In this document: one piece after another, positions 60,763 through 64,000 of the stretch | Numbering within the stretch: the first letter of the stretch is position 1 | How the letters are laid out: each line of letters starts with the position of its first letter | Source of the DNA: Blasia pusilla | Taxonomy: Eukaryota > Marchantiophyta > Marchantiopsida > Blasiales | Reading direction: 5' to 3' | Assembly (NCBI GenBank): GCA_050084515.1 | Contig: CM114275.1 | Span: 10,416,001 to 10,480,000 of the forward strand | DNA: 64,000 nucleotides | Notes under the pieces: generated by a model | Told to the model about the DNA's origin: nothing | Seen by the model: only the letters and a program-made list of their open reading frames with translations | Database searches by the model: none | Program-made: the position numbers and the translations under genes

Positions 60763-62053
60763 TTGTTATTACGGCCCCTACTCTTTGGACGCAAAATCCG
60801 CATTTACATCCCGTGGCCATCTCAAACCCGTTCATGCATTCTGAATAGAGAGCTTGATCAACTCAAGCAAAAATACTCGGGGCTCAGCGAGCAGAAGCTT
60901 TATTCCTACCTATCTAGGTACAACGTTAGCGCACAGATCCCAAGGAGTCCAAGTTGGCATAGACGCCACCTAAGAGACCTTAAGACAATGGTTCAGAAGT
61001 GGGGAATGCCTGATTTCTTCTTAACTCTAACTTCTGATGAGGTGTCTGACACAAGGTGGGTTGAGATACTAGATATTGAGAATATCGTGAAGAAGATTAA
61101 TCCATCTATCACATGGCGCGACGCACCAGTTAAGTGTGTTGTTTTCTTTCATACTAGGTTAAAATCATTCCTCCAAAACTATGTCCTAGGCGGCCCACGT
61201 TTTCTTCGTAACATTCAATACTATCTCATTAGATACGAGCTGCAAGGTCGGGGAAGCCTGTACTCACATATAATTTTGTGGGTTGATAAAACTGATGTCG
61301 ATAGAGTTACATCCAAAATCTGTTGCTACATTCCTTCTGTAGACCCACAATCTGCCCAACATAGCTTACACAACCTTCTACATCACTATGTGACAACAAA
61401 ACAGCTTCATACGTGTAGGAAAAATGGTTGCATTGTTAAAGGCGCTAGGGAACATGGTCCATATTGTCATATGGGTTTCCCGGTTGCAACGAACTCTGAG
61501 GTGACGCCCGCAATAGCTCCAAAAACCCTTAAGTGGAACTACTGCATGCGTGGCACCAAGCACATAAATGTGATATCTTATCATCATGCCATCTTACTGC
61601 TATGAGGTGCTCATATGAATTTGCAACATGTTACAAATGTTCGGTGGTCTTCTATCTTCTCAAATATGGCCTAGAATGTGAACTCCACGTGCCCTGGACA
61701 TTACAAGTGAATGTGCAAAATACGTGGGTCTTGAAGGTCTAGACGAGACTAGGTTGCGACTAATATTTGGCTTAGTATTGAATAAATCGGTCTCATCCAC
61801 TGAGGCTGCACTCACTACCCTGAAGATTCCTATTATATGCCGATCGCATGGAGTAGATGTTGTTGATTGTAGCCGCCACACAGAGGAACTAGTTTATATA
61901 GAAGTGCAACAACAGTATGTATACATCCGACAACTATATAATGCCACTGGCCCCATTGTTTATCGGACCTTGCATTCACTGATTTTTGGGAGAGTTATGA
62001 AGTTCTTAAGCTTTCGACAAGGTGCTCCCTTGAATTTTTCGGCCTGGACTTAG
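60763..62053 (+). pseudogene. Helitron Rep (HUH) fragment, degenerate
   Basis: 60763-61605 is open and reads YSGLSEQKLYSYLSRYNVSA, MVQKWGMPDFFLTLTSDEVS, VKCVVFFHTRLKSFL and RYELQGRGSLYSHIILWVD. The HUH motif, expected as PHSH, is LYSH (61258-61269), so the first His is lost. After a frameshift near 61600 the tyrosine motif survives as FYLLKYG (YLLKY codons 61653-61667). 61724-62053 continues with DETRLRLIFGLVLNKSVSST and AALTTLKIPIICRSHGVD. Confidence 0.8.
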
Positions 62054-62213
62054 TAAGGAACTGTCCATAAAACTCAAAGGTTTGTGCGCCTTACAAAGTA
62101 CCACCCACTTCACCAGTGGAACGAGTTTTTTTACACAATCTAGTTGCGCAATATCTTCTTCAGATCTGAATCCGAAATATTGAGTGTAGTATCACGAGCA
62201 TGGACTTACCTGC

Positions 62214-63802
62214 ATGAGTGTATTCATAGTAAAATATTCCGCACAGAATCATGCATTGTTGATGAAATTCAAAGTCATGCAACTTCTAACCTTTGGACCC
62301 AAGTTCATGCCACTTAAATCATATCGAAGGCAATGGACGTTATTGGACCTCATATATATGCAATTCGAGCTATGTATTCAGTCCTTTCTTGTTGTTAGTA
62401 CACTATCTACCCAGGTTGGCAAAACCACCGAGTCTACAAACCAGCCAGGTCTTTCAGTGCATATCGCAAAACAACATGATCTATACCATAAGATCCGAGA
62501 TCTATTCTGTGGTTTAGTGTTGATCACCGGCCTACCAGGTTGTGGTAAGACATTCTTCACACATTTCATGCATTCATACTAGTTGAGTCACTCTGTTCCC
62601 ACCTTGCTCAGTTCTACAAGAGGAATTGTTGCACAACACTACTGTCACTCTTCATTCAACATTTGGTATACCAATAAAGGGCAACTTACCTTCCATTCAT
62701 ATAGCCTCAAATTAATACATGCGCTTAAGAGACGCAAAAATTATCGTTATAGATGAGTGTTCCATGCTAACGCTCCGCTTGCTACAGATTGTTGCCCTGA
62801 GGTTGCATCAAGTGTCTCCGTCATCTAGCCTTAGCCCTTGGTCGACTAAACTTGTAATCTTATTAGATGATCTTTGCCAATTATCCCTCATATGCCGCCA
62901 CATCGAAGGCCCTATTTGTTTTTTTGTCACATTTCTTCCTCACCATTCTACCCTACTATGGAAAAATATACCCTTCCCACGCCAATGAGGCATGCTGATG
63001 ACCGTGAATTCCTAAGATTCTTCTCTCACATATGCAAGGATTTACTGACACATGACTCAATAGATAGTTTTCTTGGTAGGTGCTTTGTTGATGAAAATAT
63101 CGCCTCTGGTCATACAAACAAAGACACTCAAATTATTTGTACACAACAAACCGATGTGCAATTATTCAACCTTACTGCACTTCTCATACTATTTGGCGCA
63201 CTTGAGATCTTCCCAGTACACGTAACCACAGATGCTACTCTTGATCCACACTTTAACGAGTAGATATCCAATACTCACTTTCATGAGTTTCAATTTTTAG
63301 CTCTTGGTTGTACAATATTGCTCACAGCAAACATTGACATCCCAAGTCAAGTTGCGAAAGGTGCACATGCTACCATTCAAGATTGTACGTACAAACAAGA
63401 TGACCTTATTGCTATAATAGTGAGCATCTACTCAAGAGGCGCTACCGTTTGGGTTACCCGAACAAAGTTTGCTACTTTGAGATACCGACCCAACAATAAA
63501 TACCACTAACGTACATTTCCCCTAGTTCTTAGCTACGCCATGACAAGACACAAGAGTCAAGGCCTCACTATCAAAGGAAAGTGCCTACTCAACATCAGAT
63601 CAGCGTTTGCACCTGGAAAACTTATGTAATGCTATCTAGAGTCCAAACCATGTCACAACTACGAATCCTCGATAACCTACTGCATGAGGATTTCAAGGTT
63701 TTGAATCAGCATAGTCATAACGATTGTGGAAGGGTCTTAGAACATGGCAACCAACGATGGTTCACTAAGAAGTTGGGCAAGGAGGTCGGCTATACAAGTT
63801 AG
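62214..63802 (+). pseudogene. Helitron PIF1-like helicase, degenerate
   Basis: Walker A GLPGCGKTFF (about 62530), Walker B region DAKIIVIDECSML (about 62740), LPTPMRHADDREFLRFF (about 62975), GCTILLTANIDIPSQ (about 63310) and the C-terminal LSYAMTRHKSQGLTI and YVMLSRVQTMSQLRILDNL (63530-63690). These are separated by several stops and frame changes. Confidence 0.85.
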
Positions 63803-64000
63803 CGCCTCAGTTGTGCCAGATATTGTTGGACAATCAAGTGCGCCACCATATTCTGCTCCCATCCTGCTTAGCGATAGTAGTTCGGATGATTACCATAAGC
63901 CTACTCTGGATATGCAAGGTGTTCAGCCAAAATTTGATCAATAAAGCCATCAAGAGACTCACATTTGTACAATAATTTTTGCGGAATAATTATTTTTTTG
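63803..64000. other. 3' flank of the second Helitron
   Basis: Probably still transposon sequence. Only a weak AT-rich inverted repeat (AATAATT with AATTATT near 63975) is visible, not a clear Helitron end. Confidence 0.3.

Larger units (their letters stand above)
60763..63802 (+). mobile_element. second decayed Helitron, different lineage from the first
   Basis: Plus-strand Rep-like sequence (60763-62053) followed by a PIF1-like helicase (62500-63700) in standard Helitron order. Sequence motifs differ clearly from those of the Helitron at 7698-22817. No 5' TC end or 3' hairpin could be assigned; the 3' end may lie beyond the window. Confidence 0.75.

Noticed and set aside
1-64000. tRNA genes, rRNA, CRISPR arrays, bacterial-type operons
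   Set aside because: I saw no cloverleaf with a T-arm consensus, no rRNA and no spaced repeat array; the window is spliced eukaryotic DNA.

Overview
This window is nuclear DNA of a land plant. Every host gene found is a eukaryotic nuclear gene with many short GT-AG introns: a plant-type CCR4 deadenylase with a MYND-like N-terminus, the chloroplast cytochrome b6f assembly factor CCB4, a coclaurine N-methyltransferase-like protein, the mitochondrial ribosomal protein mS23, and an Arc1p/AIMP1-like tRNA-binding protein. Their clear but moderate resemblance to the flowering-plant proteins I remember suggests a non-seed plant (moss, liverwort or lycophyte). That placement is inference; the land-plant assignment is firm.

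Layout. 310-5293 (-): CCR4-like deadenylase, 11 exons recognised, the last few codons probably outside the window. 5294-7697: upstream region with CT microsatellites. 7698 to about 22800 (-): a decayed autonomous Helitron (HUH Rep plus PIF1 helicase) with its 3' hairpin at 7698-7725. It is split by a Ty3/gypsy element (12010-21040, -) inserted inside its Rep reading frame; the gypsy Pol ends in a PHD finger. 22800-34230: gene-poor, AT-rich DNA with tandem repeats and two more Helitron-type 3' termini (26213 and 27754). 34231-43374 (+): the Arc1p/AIMP1-like gene, 14 exons, with a complete Ty1/copia insertion (37711-42330, identical-looking 683-bp LTRs, AGAAC target duplication) in one intron. 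43739-45833 (+): an unrecognised acidic protein gene with an internal 27-residue repeat. 47574-50825 (+): CCB4, 7 exons. 52200-55209 (+): CNMT/CFA-like methyltransferase, 8 exons. 55210-58601: no recognised gene. 58602-60041 (-): mS23, 4 exons. 60763-63800 (+): a second decayed Helitron of a different lineage.

The five recognised genes serve separate housekeeping tasks (mRNA decay, tRNA/aminoacylation, plastid heme attachment, small-molecule methylation, mitochondrial translation) and do not form a pathway. The most unusual object is the copia element. Directly after its 5' LTR lies a 15-nt match to the complement of the anticodon arm of plant initiator tRNA-Met, so it probably uses Drosophila copia-type half-tRNA priming. 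The AUG in this primer site is in frame with gag, and the gag frame is also open back into the LTR.
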